Positions 1-7,611 of a stretch of 10,204 nt of DNA are shown here, piece after piece. Under the pieces are notes generated by a model that was not told the origin of the DNA, did no database searches, and saw only the letters and a program-made list of their open reading frames with translations. Made by a program: the position numbers and the translations under genes. The stretch is from the NCBI GenBank assembly GCA_945861845.1, contig CAMAWS010000075.1:1-10204 (forward strand). Direction: 5' to 3'. The DNA is from Candidatus Sulfopaludibacter sp. SbA3. Lineage in GTDB: Bacteria; Acidobacteriota; Terriglobia; 20CM-2-55-15. Position 1 is the stretch's first letter. Every line of letters starts with the position of its first letter.

Positions 1-379
1 CGATGAGGTCGCTGATGCCGCGGCAGCTGAGACCGCAGCGGTCGCGAAGTCTGAAGCAATCGCAGCGGCTCAGCCCCCGGAACTCACGTTTTTTGATTCC
101 GTCGAGAAAAATGAACCGGCGCCCCTGGAGCCTCCACCGCCGCGGGCCGGCAACGCCGTCAATTTCCAGATCGCCGCCGTCCGGCAGTCCGCGGACGCGG
201 AAAAAATCCTCAACGAGGCAAAGCAAAAGGGGTTCATGGCGTTCGTCCTTGCGCCCCCACCGGGTGATCCCAACCCGTATTTCAGGATCCAGGTTGGCCC
301 GTTCACCGACCAGGCCGAAGTGAAATCGGTAAAGCTCAAGCTCGAATCTGCCGGATATAAGCCGATAGTAAAGAGGTAA
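1..379 (+). CDS. SPOR-domain protein, C-terminal part (5' end outside window)
   Basis: The frame is open from base 2 and ends at TAA 377-379, giving 125 residues of a protein whose start lies upstream. The first ~50 visible residues are Ala/Pro/Glu-rich low complexity, including a PPPP run, as expected of a flexible periplasmic linker. From about residue 53 to the end the pattern is that of a SPOR domain: a first strand (NFQIAAV), a helix (DAEKILNEAKQKG), then the typical YFRIQVGPF core and a second helix plus final strand (AGYKPIVKR). SPOR domains bind peptidoglycan stripped of stem peptides and usually sit at the end of single-pass inner-membrane proteins acting in cell division or wall remodelling. 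The specific role here is unknown because the N-terminal domain is not visible. Its stop codon overlaps the lnt start (TAATG), suggesting translational coupling. The domain call is by eye. Confidence 0.82.
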   Translation, partial: DEVADAAAAETAAVAKSEAIAAAQPPELTFFDSVEKNEPAPLEPPPPRAGNAVNFQIAAVRQSADAEKILNEAKQKGFMAFVLAPPPGDPNPYFRIQVGPFTDQAEVKSVKLKLESAGYKPIVKR

Positions 380-1929
380 TGCGGCCGCGCAACTCTATCC
401 TGTTCGGCGTTTGTTCCGGCATTCTCCTGGTTATCTGCCTTCCGAAACCGGACCTTTACCCTCTGGCATGGATCGCACTGGTTCCCCTGTTGTATGCCGG
501 CCTTCTCGACAACAGCGCATTACGTGTTGTGATTGCCGCCTATTCTGCCGGCGTGGTGTTTTTTGCAGGAACCTGTTATTGGTTCGCCGAAACAATGAAC
601 CTCTACGGAGGCCTGCCGATGGGGCTTGCCGCCGGCGTCGCCATTCTTTTTTCGGTCACCTGGGCGCTGTACTTTGCCTTTTTCGGTTTTGTGTTTCACT
701 TTCTTGTGCGGAAATTCGGCGCCCGCGCGTTGCTCGTCGCGCCGGCTTTGTGGGTGACGATCGAACTGGCGCGAACTTTCCTGTTCAGCGGGTTCCCGTG
801 GATGCTTTTCGGATATGCGCTGGTGCCTTACCCCGGCGTCCTGCAAATGGCGTCGTGGACCGGCGTTTATGGACTGTCGTTCATAGTGGTCGCCGTGAAT
901 GCGGCAATAGCATACGCGCTGGCATTTAGGCGCTGGGCATGGATCGTGCCTGCAGGCGCCGCGATTGCAGCTTCCTGGCTCCTGCCGGTCTTCGGGGAGA
1001 CTGCATCGAATGATCCCGTTTCGGTGCGCCTGGTTCAGACCAACATTTCCATAGACCAGCCGTGGCGGGAGCCTTCAGCGGGGAAGCTCATGGATGAGCT
1101 TGGAGAACTCTCGGCCGCCCCGTTTCCTTCGCTACAGGCCCTGCAGGCCCTTCAGGCAAATGCCCCGCGACTGATCGTCTGGCCGGAGGTGCCGGCCCCT
1201 TTTTACCTTGCCGAAGATGCGGCCTTCCGTCTGCGCATGGAAAATATTGCGCAGGAGGCCGGCGCGTATTTCCTGCTCGGTTACATCGGGATGACGGGTG
1301 ACTCTCCTTCCAACAGCGCGGCCGTGCTGAGTCCGCGCGGGGAGGTCGTGACCAGGTATGATAAAATTCACCTCGTTCCGTTCGGTGAATACGTCCCTTT
1401 CAAGAAGCTGTTGTTCTTTGCGGAGAGCCTGACGCGGCAGGTGGGGGATTTCACGCCGGGAGCCGAATACACTGTCAGCTCAGTTGACAACCACCGCATC
1501 TCAGCCGCCATTTGCTACGAAAGCATCTTCCCGGACCTTGTCAGGCAATTCGTGAAGCAAGGCTCTGAGCTTATCGTGGTTATCACGAACGACGGGTGGT
1601 TCGGCGAATCATCCGCGCCTTACCAGCACTTGCGAATGGGAATAGTCCGGGCGGTGGAGAATCGCCGCTACATCGTGCGGACGGCGAATACCGGTATCAG
1701 TGCGATTATCGATCCGTATGGCCGTATCGAGGCGAGTACGCCCATAGGCGTGCGGACGGTTCTCGATGGAGTTGCCCACTTTCGTTCCGAGCGCACTTTC
1801 TATACGGAGTATGGCGATGTGTTCGCGTATTTGAACGCGCTTTGCGTTGGAGTGGCGCTGTTAGTTGGAATGAGCGGCCGCGAATGCAAGCCCGACGCGA
1901 AGCGTGAGCGCGATAGCGCGAAACCTTAG
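379..1929 (+). CDS. lnt: Apolipoprotein N-acyltransferase
   Basis: Lnt N-acylates the amino-terminal cysteine of lipoproteins in the inner membrane, the last step of lipoprotein maturation in Gram-negative bacteria. The 516-residue length is close to the usual ~510. The N-terminal ~200 residues hold several hydrophobic segments (for example about 7-22, 25-41, 50-70, 82-110, 155-181), then comes a nitrilase-like periplasmic domain (about 215-465) and a last membrane segment near 483-498. The nitrilase catalytic triad is visible: Glu270 in VWPE, Lys329 in RYDKIHLVPFGEYVP and Cys379 in AICYES, with the accessory Glu337 and Glu381. NDGWFG (404-409) and the following QHL are family hallmarks. The start ATG overlaps the upstream stop by one base; a purine-rich AGAGG lies only 2 bases before it, so initiation is probably coupled to the upstream gene. 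A small in-frame LQA x3 repeat occurs at 252-260. The reading frame is intact. Confidence 0.97.
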   Translation: MRPRNSILFGVCSGILLVICLPKPDLYPLAWIALVPLLYAGLLDNSALRVVIAAYSAGVVFFAGTCYWFAETMNLYGGLPMGLAAGVAILFSVTWALYFAFFGFVFHFLVRKFGARALLVAPALWVTIELARTFLFSGFPWMLFGYALVPYPGVLQMASWTGVYGLSFIVVAVNAAIAYALAFRRWAWIVPAGAAIAASWLLPVFGETASNDPVSVRLVQTNISIDQPWREPSAGKLMDELGELSAAPFPSLQALQALQANAPRLIVWPEVPAPFYLAEDAAFRLRMENIAQEAGAYFLLGYIGMTGDSPSNSAAVLSPRGEVVTRYDKIHLVPFGEYVPFKKLLFFAESLTRQVGDFTPGAEYTVSSVDNHRISAAICYESIFPDLVRQFVKQGSELIVVITNDGWFGESSAPYQHLRMGIVRAVENRRYIVRTANTGISAIIDPYGRIEASTPIGVRTVLDGVAHFRSERTFYTEYGDVFAYLNALCVGVALLVGMSGRECKPDAKRERDSAKP

Positions 1930-1952
1930 CAAAGGGCGCAGCCATCAGGGAT

Positions 1953-1957
1953 GGAGG
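1953..1957 (+). promoter_or_regulatory. Ribosome binding site of prfB
   Basis: GGAGG lies 7 bases before the ATG at 1965. This fixes the prfB start in the upstream, 0-frame segment, before the frameshift site, and argues against starting the gene at the internal ATG at 2209. Confidence 0.85.
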
Positions 1958-1964
1958 ACGACCG

Positions 1965-3072
1965 ATGTACGAAGAATTAATTGAGAAGTTCGGCCACGTA
2001 AGAACTCGCAGCGAGGAAGTCCGGAGGTTTCTTTGACGCAGAATCGAAGCGGCTCAGCCTCGGCGAGATCCAGAAACAGATTGCTGAACCGGGTTTCTGG
2101 TCAGACCAGGATCGCTCCAGCAAGATCAACCAGCAGCGCGCCCGCCTGGAAGAGGATATCGAGCTCGACCGCAAGATCATCAGCCAGGCCGGCGACGTTC
2201 AGGCCCTGATGGAACTTGCCCGCGAGGGCGAAGCCGTCGGCGATGAGTTTTCAACGCAGTTAGTGCAACTGGAAAGTTTCATCGAACGCGTTCAGACGAA
2301 GGTCCTCCTGTCGGGCGAACAGGACCAGTTGAACGCCATCGTCAATATCCACCCGGGAGCCGGGGGCGTGGAAGCCCAGGACTGGGCGGAGATGCTCCAT
2401 CGCATGTATCTTCGCTGGGCCGAGAAAAGCGGCTTCAAGGTCACCATCCTGGATTACCAGCATGGGGAAGAGGCGGGCCTGAAGTCGACCACGTTCAACG
2501 TCATTGGCGAGTACGCCTACGGCTACCTCGCCTCGGAAACCGGCGTCCACCGCCTGGTTCGAATTTCGCCGTTCGATGCGCAAAAACGCCGGCACACGTC
2601 GTTCGCTTCTGTTTCCGTGTACCCGGAAGTGGACGACAAGATCGAAATCACGATCGATGAAAAGGACCTGCGCATCGATACGTATCGTTCCGCAGGCAAG
2701 GGCGGGCAGCACGTCAACACAACCGACTCCGCGGTCCGGATTACCCACCTGCCAACGAACATTGTCGTCCAGTGCCAGAACGAGCGATCGCAGCACAAGA
2801 ACAAGCTGGTTTGCATGAAGGTGCTTCGCTCCCGCCTATACGAACGCGAATTGGACAAACAGAAAGCCGAGTCCCGGGCAATCGAAGACACCAAGCTCGA
2901 GATCGGCTGGGGAAGCCAGATCCGCTCGTATGTGCTGCATCCCTACCGCCTCGCGAAAGACCATCGCACAAAAATGGAAATTGGCGACGTGGACCGGGTG
3001 CTGAGTGGAGATCTTGACCCATTCATGAAGTCTTATCTGCAGGCAAAGTCGCAGCAGGCAGTGGGAAAGTGA
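1965..3072 (+). CDS. prfB: Peptide chain release factor 2, with programmed +1 frameshift
   Basis: RF2 recognises UGA and UAA stop codons and triggers peptide release on the ribosome. The coding sequence is join(1965..2033, 2035..3072): 23 codons to an in-frame TGA at 2034-2036, then a +1 shift into the long frame, giving 368 residues (E. coli RF2 has 365). In the joined protein the stop-codon-reading tripeptide SPF is at 201-203 and the peptidyl-transferase motif GGQ at 246-248, inside SAGKGGQHVN. Other class-I release-factor signatures such as HPGAGG (about 129-134) and RSQHKNK are present. SPF, not PxT, plus the frameshift site distinguishes it from RF1. The gene's own final stop is TGA, an RF2 codon. 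An annotation starting at ATG 2209 would lose the first 81 residues. It lies 35 bases after lnt and 12 bases before recG. Confidence 0.97.
2023..2037 (+). promoter_or_regulatory. prfB: prfB programmed +1 frameshift site
   Basis: The layout is the classic RF2 autoregulatory signal: an internal Shine-Dalgarno-like GGAGG (2023-2027), three bases TTT, the slippery CTT codon (2031-2033), the in-frame TGA (2034-2036) and a following C. When RF2 is scarce the ribosome pauses at TGA and slips CTT to TTT, continuing with GAC. Spacing and order match the E. coli site; only the middle codon (TTT, not TAT) and the SD variant differ. Confidence 0.96.
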
Positions 3073-3084
3073 AATGTTCTAGCC

Positions 3085-5178
3085 ATGCTTCGCCTTGACT
3101 CCGGCGTCCAATACATAAAAGGCGTCGGACCGCGCCGCGGGGAACTGCTCAATTCCCGCGGCATCCGGACCGTACAGGATCTCCTTCTCCACATTCCCAA
3201 GTCCTACCAGGACCGCGCGAATTTTGTCCCGATGAACGCGCTCCACGTTGGGCAGGACGCCGCTGTGCGCGCCAGGATCTACCGGAGCCGGGCGATTCAA
3301 ACGCGGACCCGCGGCCGCATACAGGATGCGATCCTCACCGACGGCACCAGCTTCATCCATGCCAAGTGGTTCCACGGCGGATACCTTCAGAAGAAGGCGT
3401 TCCTGCCCGGCCAGGAAATCGTGCTCTTTGGCCGCGTGGAATTTGACAGGCACGAATCCACGTTCGTCCTCTTCAATCCGGAATTCGAGATGATCGAGGA
3501 CGCAGGTGAAGCGGCTTCGCTCGATATCGGGCGCTACGTTCCGATCTACGAGGAAGTGGCTGGAATCACCAGCCGGCAGTTTAGGCGCATCGTGTGGGCA
3601 GCGCTGGCGGATCTTGCAAAGGACATCGAAGACCCGCTTCCCGAAGAAATACGGAGCGCCAACGAATTTCCGGATCTTGCCACCTGCCTCGGCCGAATTC
3701 ATTTTCCCGAGCCGCCGGACGACCTTGGAAGGCTCAACGACCGCGACTCTCCTTATCACCGGCGGTTCATCTTCGAAGAGTTCTTCCTGCTCGAACTCGT
3801 ATTTGCGCTGAGGCGGATCGAGGGCCGAGGCGTGATGGGAGTCCGGTTTGAGACCTCGGACGGCATTCGTGACCAGGTAAAGAAGATCCTGCCGTTCCAT
3901 CCCACCGCGGCGCAGAAACGCGTCCTGAAGGAAATCGTGGATGACCTCAAGGCGCCATATCCCATGAACCGGCTCCTGCAGGGCGATGTCGGCAGCGGGA
4001 AGACGATCGTGGCGTTCGAGGCGATCGTTCTCGCTGTCGAGAACGGATACCAGGCCGTCCTGATGGCGCCAACCGAGATCCTTGCCGAGCAGCATTACAT
4101 CAACGCGAAACGCATCCTCTCTTCACTGGGGTATCGAATGTGCGTCGTCCGAAGCGGGATAAAGAAAGCCGAGAAACTCGAATTGATCCGGCAGATCGCC
4201 GCCGGCGAGCAGCAGGTTGTCATTGGCACGCACGCCCTGATCGAACAGGACATGGAGTTCAGGAAGCTCGGGCTGGTCATCGTGGACGAGCAGCATCGAT
4301 TTGGCGTGGTTCAGCGTCTGCGCCTGATGTCGAAAGGCGAGAATCCCAACACGCTGGTCATGACCGCGACGCCGATTCCGCGCACTCTTGCAATGACGCT
4401 GTATGGAGACCTGGATCTTTCCGTGATCGACCAGATGCCGCCCGGCCGCACCCCGATCAAGACAGTTCACATGATGGAGGCCGACACCGAGCGCGCGCAT
4501 CGCATGATTGCCTCCGAAGTTGCGGCGGGGCGGCAATGTTACGTCGTGTATCCCTTGATTGAAGAATCGGAAAAGATCGATCTGCGTTCCGCGACTGAGG
4601 GGTTCAATAAACTCTCGGAGGTTTTCAAAACGGGGAGAGTGGCCTTGCTGCACGGCCGGCTAAAGTCCGAAGAGAAAGAGTCTATAATGCGATCCTTTGC
4701 GGCCGGCGGGATCGACATCCTGGTATCGACGACCGTGATCGAAGTCGGCGTGGACGTTGCGAACGCGACGTTGATGCTAATCGAACACGCCGAACGGTTT
4801 GGATTGGCGCAACTGCATCAGTTGCGTGGACGCGTGGGGCGGGGAAGCGGATCGTCGTCCTGTATTCTCATGACGCCCGCCCGCCTGAATGACGTTGCCC
4901 GCCAGCGGATTCGCGCAATGGTGTCGACAAACGACGGGTTTCGCCTGGCCGAAGTCGACCTTCAGATTCGAGGTCCCGGCGAAATGGCAGGCACGCGGCA
5001 ATCGGGAATGCCGGAATTTCGCGTCGCGAATCTCATGATGGACTCGAAGCTCCTGGCGCTCGCACAAAAAGAGGCCGAACGCTGGGCAGTCCGCGAGGAC
5101 GAACGCGAGAAACTTATTCGAGCCCTGTCCTCCCGGTACGGTGGCGCCGGGCCTGCGGGGCTGGTGACAGTGGGATAG
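3085..5178 (+). CDS. recG: ATP-dependent DNA helicase RecG
   Basis: RecG is a double-stranded DNA translocase that reverses stalled replication forks and remodels branched DNA. At 697 residues it matches the usual ~690. The N-terminal wedge region opens with the family-typical VQYIKGVGPRRGELL (8-22) and contains the OB-fold (about 50-140). The SF2 motor follows: motif I GDVGSGKT (300-307), DEQH box (401-404) with HRFGV, motif III TATPIPRT (427-434), STTVIEVGVDV (548-558), and motif VI QLRGRVGRG (579-587). The region around 617-640 (DGFRLAEVDLQIRGPGE, then GTRQSG) corresponds to the RecG-specific TRG translocation segment. No strong Shine-Dalgarno precedes ATG 3085; the purine stretch at 3063-3069 is about 15 bases away, so translation may depend on prfB just upstream. 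The frame is intact. The gene is followed by a long inverted repeat rather than directly by rsmD. Confidence 0.97.
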   Translation: MLRLDSGVQYIKGVGPRRGELLNSRGIRTVQDLLLHIPKSYQDRANFVPMNALHVGQDAAVRARIYRSRAIQTRTRGRIQDAILTDGTSFIHAKWFHGGYLQKKAFLPGQEIVLFGRVEFDRHESTFVLFNPEFEMIEDAGEAASLDIGRYVPIYEEVAGITSRQFRRIVWAALADLAKDIEDPLPEEIRSANEFPDLATCLGRIHFPEPPDDLGRLNDRDSPYHRRFIFEEFFLLELVFALRRIEGRGVMGVRFETSDGIRDQVKKILPFHPTAAQKRVLKEIVDDLKAPYPMNRLLQGDVGSGKTIVAFEAIVLAVENGYQAVLMAPTEILAEQHYINAKRILSSLGYRMCVVRSGIKKAEKLELIRQIAAGEQQVVIGTHALIEQDMEFRKLGLVIVDEQHRFGVVQRLRLMSKGENPNTLVMTATPIPRTLAMTLYGDLDLSVIDQMPPGRTPIKTVHMMEADTERAHRMIASEVAAGRQCYVVYPLIEESEKIDLRSATEGFNKLSEVFKTGRVALLHGRLKSEEKESIMRSFAAGGIDILVSTTVIEVGVDVANATLMLIEHAERFGLAQLHQLRGRVGRGSGSSSCILMTPARLNDVARQRIRAMVSTNDGFRLAEVDLQIRGPGEMAGTRQSGMPEFRVANLMMDSKLLALAQKEAERWAVREDEREKLIRALSSRYGGAGPAGLVTVG

Positions 5179-5195
5179 CCTGCCGTGGAGAAGAA

Positions 5196-5368
5196 ATTGT
5201 GAAATTGGACGAATCCTGCATCTCAAATCCCGAGATCCGAAATATCAGATTGGACCTCCGTGTTGATGGAGGCCGCGAAGGTCTACGTCCGGTACCGGAA
5301 AGCTGCCAGTCCAATCGGACATTTCGGATCTCGGGATTTGAGATGCAGGATTCGTCCAATTTCAAAAT
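5196..5368. repeat. Long inverted repeat (hairpin/MITE-like) between recG and rsmD
   Basis: The left arm 5200-5243 and right arm 5321-5364 are perfect reverse complements over 44 bases, checked base by base. Pairing continues inward to 5255/5309 with only two mismatches (54 of 56 paired) and outward, after one mismatch, by three more pairs (5196-5198 with 5366-5368). The loop is 53 bases (5256-5308) and contains the palindrome CCGGTACCGG (5289-5298) and a small CCTCC/GGAGG stem (5255-5259 with 5268-5272). It fills most of the 198-base gap between two otherwise tightly packed genes. Possibilities are a non-autonomous mobile or REP-like element, a transcription attenuator or terminator, or an RNase III processing site. 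No convincing target-site duplication and no transposase are seen. The existence of the repeat is certain; its class is not. Confidence 0.95.
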
Positions 5369-5376
5369 GTGATCAG

Positions 5377-5940
5377 ATGCGAGTAATTTCCGGACAATTC
5401 AAGGGTAGGCGGCTGAATGCCACACCACCATCAGGCATTCGCCCAACCAGCGACAAGCTGAAGGAAACGATATTCAATATCCTGGCCACCCGTGTTGACG
5501 GCGCAACTTTCCTGGATGGCTGTGCCGGCCTTGGCGGAATCGGCATCGAGGCGCTCAGCCGCGGCGCGGCGCAGGTGGTGTTTGCGGAGCAATCCCGTAA
5601 GGCGTGCGGCATCATTAGGGAAAACCTTCAGTCGCTCGATATCACGGAAGGATATAAGATTCTGGAGATGGACCTTGCGAAGGCGCTTGGCCTTTGCGCC
5701 CGTGAGGGCCTTCGATTCGATATCGCGTTTATCGATCCTCCATGGGATCGTGACGATATTTACGAGAGTGCATTTAAGAAATTGTCCGAGGCCGGACTGC
5801 TCGCTCCTGACGGGCTGTTGATCATGGAACATTCGAAACGAAAAGAGATGCCTGAGAGTTGGGGCGATCTGCGGCGAACTCGATCGCTTGTGCAGGGCGA
5901 CAGTGCCCTTGCGTTCTATAGTTTGGGATTGGAGGCGTAG
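5377..5940 (+). CDS. rsmD: 16S rRNA (guanine-N2)-methyltransferase RsmD
   Basis: RsmD methylates G966 of 16S rRNA (E. coli numbering) with S-adenosylmethionine. The 187-residue protein begins MRVISGQFKGRRL, the conserved family start, which is why ATG 5377 is chosen although the frame is open back to 5260 through the right arm of the inverted repeat. RPTSDKLKETIFNIL (22-36) is a family signature; the SAM-binding motif I is LDGCAGLGGIGIEALSRGA (46-64), somewhat divergent from the common LDLFAGSGALGIEAL form; the catalytic motif IV is DPPW (120-123) where DPPF or DPPY is more usual. No Shine-Dalgarno sequence lies ahead of the start; the repeat ends only about 9-12 bases upstream and may have displaced the original site. 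coaD follows after one base, the common rsmD-coaD pairing (ylbH-coaD in Bacillus). Confidence 0.94.
   Translation: MRVISGQFKGRRLNATPPSGIRPTSDKLKETIFNILATRVDGATFLDGCAGLGGIGIEALSRGAAQVVFAEQSRKACGIIRENLQSLDITEGYKILEMDLAKALGLCAREGLRFDIAFIDPPWDRDDIYESAFKKLSEAGLLAPDGLLIMEHSKRKEMPESWGDLRRTRSLVQGDSALAFYSLGLEA
5931..5935 (+). promoter_or_regulatory. Ribosome binding site that fixes the coaD GTG start
   Basis: GGAGG inside the last codons of rsmD lies 6 bases before GTG 5942. It decides for this GTG over the in-frame ATG at 5888, which would add 18 residues unlike the CoaD family. Confidence 0.8.
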
Positions 5941-5941
5941 C

Positions 5942-6430
5942 GTGGGTACGAGGGCTGTTTATCCTGGTTCATTCGATCCACTGACGAATGGCCACATCGA
6001 TGTCATCGATCGCAGCACGCGCCTGTTCGAGTGCGTGATCGTCTCAGTACTTACCAATCCGCAGAAGGAAGCGCTCTTCTCAACCGAGGAGCGCCTCGAA
6101 ATCATGCGCGAAATCCTGCTGCCGCGATTCAAGAACATCGAGATCGATTCGTTCCACGGCCTCCTGGTCGACTATGCCCGGCAGAAGAAGGCGCAGACGA
6201 TCGTGCGTGGAATTCGCGCCGTGGCCGACTACGAATACGAGTTCCAGATGGCCCTCATGAACCGACGCCTCGCGCCCGACATCGAAACCGTATTCATGAT
6301 GCCGTCGGAAAACTATTCCTACCTGAGCTCGCGCCTTGTAAAGGAAATATCGGCGCTCGGCGGATTCGTGTCCGGCCTTGTTCCACCATTGGTTGAAGAA
6401 CAACTGATCCGGAAACTCAGGAGTAAATAG
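5942..6430 (+). CDS. coaD: Phosphopantetheine adenylyltransferase
   Basis: CoaD transfers AMP from ATP to 4'-phosphopantetheine, giving dephospho-CoA, the penultimate step of CoA biosynthesis in the cytoplasm. The 162-residue product (family ~160) starts at GTG: MGTRAVYPGSFDP aligns with the family N terminus. The nucleotidyltransferase motif TNGH is at 15-18. RGIRAVADYEYE (89-100) and the MN at 106-107 match the substrate-binding stretch, and SSRLVKE (129-135) corresponds to the C-terminal ATP-binding signature of the superfamily. The start is supported by a GGAGG six bases upstream and by the one-base gap to the rsmD stop. The aminotransferase gene follows after 5 bases. Confidence 0.97.
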   Translation: MGTRAVYPGSFDPLTNGHIDVIDRSTRLFECVIVSVLTNPQKEALFSTEERLEIMREILLPRFKNIEIDSFHGLLVDYARQKKAQTIVRGIRAVADYEYEFQMALMNRRLAPDIETVFMMPSENYSYLSSRLVKEISALGGFVSGLVPPLVEEQLIRKLRSK

Positions 6431-6435
6431 TCGAA

Positions 6436-7611
6436 ATGACATTAGCGGCACGCATGTCCCGGATCTCGGTTTCTCAAACCATGGCCGTTGCAGAATCCGC
6501 TTTGAGGCTGAGGGAAAATGGCGTCGACGTCGTGGACTTCGGTCCCGGCGAGCCTGATTTCCCGACGCCCCAAAACATCAAGCAGGCCGCCATCAGGGCC
6601 ATCGAGTCGAATTTCTCCAAGTACACTTCCGTGGGCGGAATAACAGACCTGAAGAAGGCGATCGCAGAGAAACACTCCCGGGATTTTGGCTCCAGGTACA
6701 GCGTTCCGGAGTGCATAGTGAATGTCGGCGGGAAGCATGCGATTTTCAATGTCTTCTCTGCAGTTGTCAATGAAGGCGACGACGTCATCATTCCAACCCC
6801 TTACTGGGTTACGTTTGCCGATGTCGCCCGGTATGTAGGCGCGAACCCGGTGTTTGTTCATACAAACGAATCGGACGGATTTCGCCTGACCGCGGACATG
6901 CTGGCGCGATCGTTGACGCCGAAGACCCGGCTCCTTGTGGTGAATTCGCCCAACAACCCCAGCGGCGCAGTCCTGGACGACGACGAGTTCGTGAAGATCG
7001 CAAGGCTCTGCCGGGACCGCGATATCTACCTCCTCTCCGATGAGTGTTATGACCACTTCCTGTACGATGGCCGAAAGCCGTTCTCGATCGGATCTCAGCA
7101 GGATCTCATGAGCCATATCATCATCGCCGGGTCGCTGTCGAAGACCTACGCGATGACCGGCTGGCGCATAGGCTACATCCTTGCTACGGCAGAAATCGTG
7201 TCGGGCGCCAACAAATTGCAGAGTCATTCCACGTCCAATCCGGCTTCGATTTCCCAGAAAGCCGCGCTCGAGGCTTTGACGGGGCCGCAGGAATCCGTTG
7301 GCGAAATGTTGGCCGAGTATGGGCGGCGCCGGAAGTTCGTTATCGAAAGGCTGCGGGCGATTCCGGGAATCCGCTGCTCCGAGCCTGGCGGCGCGTTTTA
7401 CGCGTATCCGAATATCTCGTCGGCGTTCCAGCGCGGTATCAAGGACACCCTGGAGTTTTCAGTGAAGCTTCTCGAAAGGAAGTATGTTGCGGTCGTGCCG
7501 GGAGAAGCCTTTGGCACGAAGGAACATGTGCGCCTGTCCTACGCGACATCGATGGAGCAATTGGACAAGGGGCTGAACCGCATAGCCGAGTTCATGAACG
7601 AATTGGGGTAG
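6436..7611 (+). CDS. PLP-dependent class I/II aminotransferase, aspartate (or aspartate/prephenate) type
   Basis: A fold-type I aminotransferase of 391 residues. The Schiff-base lysine is Lys236 in GSLSKTYAMTGWRIGY (232-247). Other PLP and substrate residues are visible: Asn174 in SPNNPSG (171-177), Asp202 and Tyr205 in SDECY, Arg244 after the lysine, and Arg366 in HVRLSYA, the arginine that binds the substrate alpha-carboxylate. GEPDFPTP (38-45) and NVGGKHAIFN (96-105) resemble the subgroup Ib aspartate aminotransferases, in which a lysine at about this place binds the side-chain carboxylate (Lys109 of the Thermus enzyme, as I recall). Aspartate is therefore the likely donor; some Ib enzymes also use prephenate for tyrosine/phenylalanine synthesis, which cannot be decided by eye. 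ATG 6436 is preferred over Met7 because AGGAG (6419-6423) lies 12 bases upstream. The gene closes the plus-strand block at a perfect hairpin. Confidence 0.9.
   Translation: MTLAARMSRISVSQTMAVAESALRLRENGVDVVDFGPGEPDFPTPQNIKQAAIRAIESNFSKYTSVGGITDLKKAIAEKHSRDFGSRYSVPECIVNVGGKHAIFNVFSAVVNEGDDVIIPTPYWVTFADVARYVGANPVFVHTNESDGFRLTADMLARSLTPKTRLLVVNSPNNPSGAVLDDDEFVKIARLCRDRDIYLLSDECYDHFLYDGRKPFSIGSQQDLMSHIIIAGSLSKTYAMTGWRIGYILATAEIVSGANKLQSHSTSNPASISQKAALEALTGPQESVGEMLAEYGRRRKFVIERLRAIPGIRCSEPGGAFYAYPNISSAFQRGIKDTLEFSVKLLERKYVAVVPGEAFGTKEHVRLSYATSMEQLDKGLNRIAEFMNELG

Noticed and set aside
3079..4095. 338-codon minus-strand open frame opposite recG
   Set aside because: It is fully antisense to the unambiguous recG wedge and Walker A region, and the product lacks recognisable motifs.
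5200..5364. CRISPR array
   Set aside because: There are only two arms and they are inverted, not direct, repeats, with a single loop rather than regular spacers.
5194..5368. Target-site duplication around the inverted repeat (AAAT on each side)
   Set aside because: The four-base AAAT at 5194-5197 and 5365-5368 is AT-only, unequally spaced from the arms and partly explained by the outer pairing of the repeat itself.
5260..5376. N-terminal extension of rsmD starting in the repeat loop (GTG 5260 or ATG 5266)
   Set aside because: The extension is encoded by the inverted repeat; the RsmD family begins at MRVISG, so the open frame here is most likely chance.
5888..5941. Upstream ATG for coaD inside rsmD
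   Set aside because: The GTG at 5942 has a well-placed GGAGG and gives the family-typical N terminus; the earlier ATG would add 18 unrelated residues.
6442..7227. 261-codon minus-strand open frame opposite the aminotransferase
   Set aside because: It is antisense to a gene with complete PLP motifs and has no credible protein features of its own.
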